Positions 63,929 through 64,000 of a stretch of DNA of 64,000 nucleotides are shown here, piece by piece. The notes beneath the pieces were generated by a model. The model saw only the letters and a program-made list of their open reading frames with translations, did no database searches and was not told where the DNA came from. The DNA comes from Enterococcus sp. 4G2_DIV0659 (lineage in GTDB: Bacteria; Bacillota; Bacilli; Lactobacillales; Enterococcaceae). Position 1 is the stretch's first letter. Every line of letters starts with the position of its first letter. The stretch is taken from assembly GCF_002140715.2 (NCBI RefSeq), contig NZ_NGLE02000001.1:1049001-1113000 (forward strand), read 5' to 3'. The position numbers were made by a program, and so were the translations under genes.

Positions 63929-64000
63929 TTAGTATGTGTTATCTAAACTCCAAGTCACGCTACCTTTAAATGCTTTACCAGCAGCACCTGTACCTGTTGT
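63929..64000 (-). CDS. WxL-domain protein, C-terminal end (5' part outside window)
   Basis: Only the last 23 codons are present. They read AGKAFKGSVTWSLDNTY then stop, which is the terminal WxL motif (TWSL). It is a further member of WxL locus II, which continues to the right of the window. Confidence 0.75.
   Translation of the reverse strand, partial: TTGTGAAGKAFKGSVTWSLDNTY

Overview
The window is low-GC Firmicute DNA that reads as an Enterococcus chromosome. The evidence is two WxL surface-protein loci (WxL proteins, a DUF916/DUF3324 anchor, a sortase substrate), an Fst/par-type type I toxin-antitoxin locus, PTS systems with PRD/RpiR regulators, AGGAGG-type ribosome sites, and occasional TTG/GTG starts. 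No rRNA, tRNA or CRISPR array was seen. The species is not determined.

Layout, left to right: (1) 1-3.5 kb, a beta-glucoside module (RpiR regulator end, cellobiose-type PTS EIIC, GH1 6-phospho-beta-glucosidase). (2) 3.5-7.9 kb, accessory DNA: a secreted V8-like serine protease, a small lipoprotein, a complete IS256-family insertion sequence with an 8-bp target duplication, and several gene fragments. (3) 7.9-16.7 kb, minus strand: a divergent 3-methyladenine glycosylase and WxL locus I (large multidomain WxL adhesin, sortase substrate, two small WxL proteins, WxL-interacting protein, a basic membrane protein, an unusual signal peptidase). (4) 17.2-22.8 kb, minus strand: an ascorbate-type PTS with split transketolase and a PRD regulator. 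(5) 23-33 kb: LemA/TPM pair, FetAB-like metal exporter, an electrophile or quinone detoxification cluster (glyoxalase-type protein, two nitroreductases, quinone-oxidoreductase-like MDR, ArsR-type regulator), and a MacB/LolD-type ABC pair. (6) 33-42.1 kb, minus strand: glycerate kinase and a complete kdpFABCDE potassium-transport operon including the 28-aa kdpF. (7) 42.4-47.7 kb: the Fst-type toxin-antitoxin locus, glutathione peroxidase, an MFS transporter, a disulfide-reductase-like flavoprotein, and a LysM protein. (8) 47.8-54.1 kb, minus strand: a phnDCEE-type transporter with two 5'-nucleotidase-like phosphoesterases. (9) 54.8-58.4 kb, minus strand: an iron-siderophore ABC importer with a nitroreductase behind a Fur box. 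(10) 58.6-64 kb, minus strand: a DUF308 membrane protein and the start of WxL locus II. In locus II a giant gene is split by a frameshift in an A-tract, a DUF3324 anchor survives only as a remnant, and another WxL gene runs off the right edge.

Two things are not captured by ordinary ORF annotation. The first is the type I toxin-antitoxin locus at 42.42-42.68 kb. The second is a family of at least five dispersed intergenic repeats at about 28.2, 42.2, 43.4, 46.5 and 53.0 kb. These share the core CGAATAAACGG, and the better-preserved copies have a variable 5' hairpin plus a nested long stem.

Functional links: the sugar modules have promoter-proximal cre-like sites. The siderophore genes have a Fur box. 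The kdp operon carries an 11-bp-spaced direct repeat typical of an OmpR/KdpE-class binding site. The nitroreductase genes have inverted-repeat operators, one of them shared with a divergent, apparently leaderless ArsR-type regulator gene. All functions are inferred from sequence reading alone.
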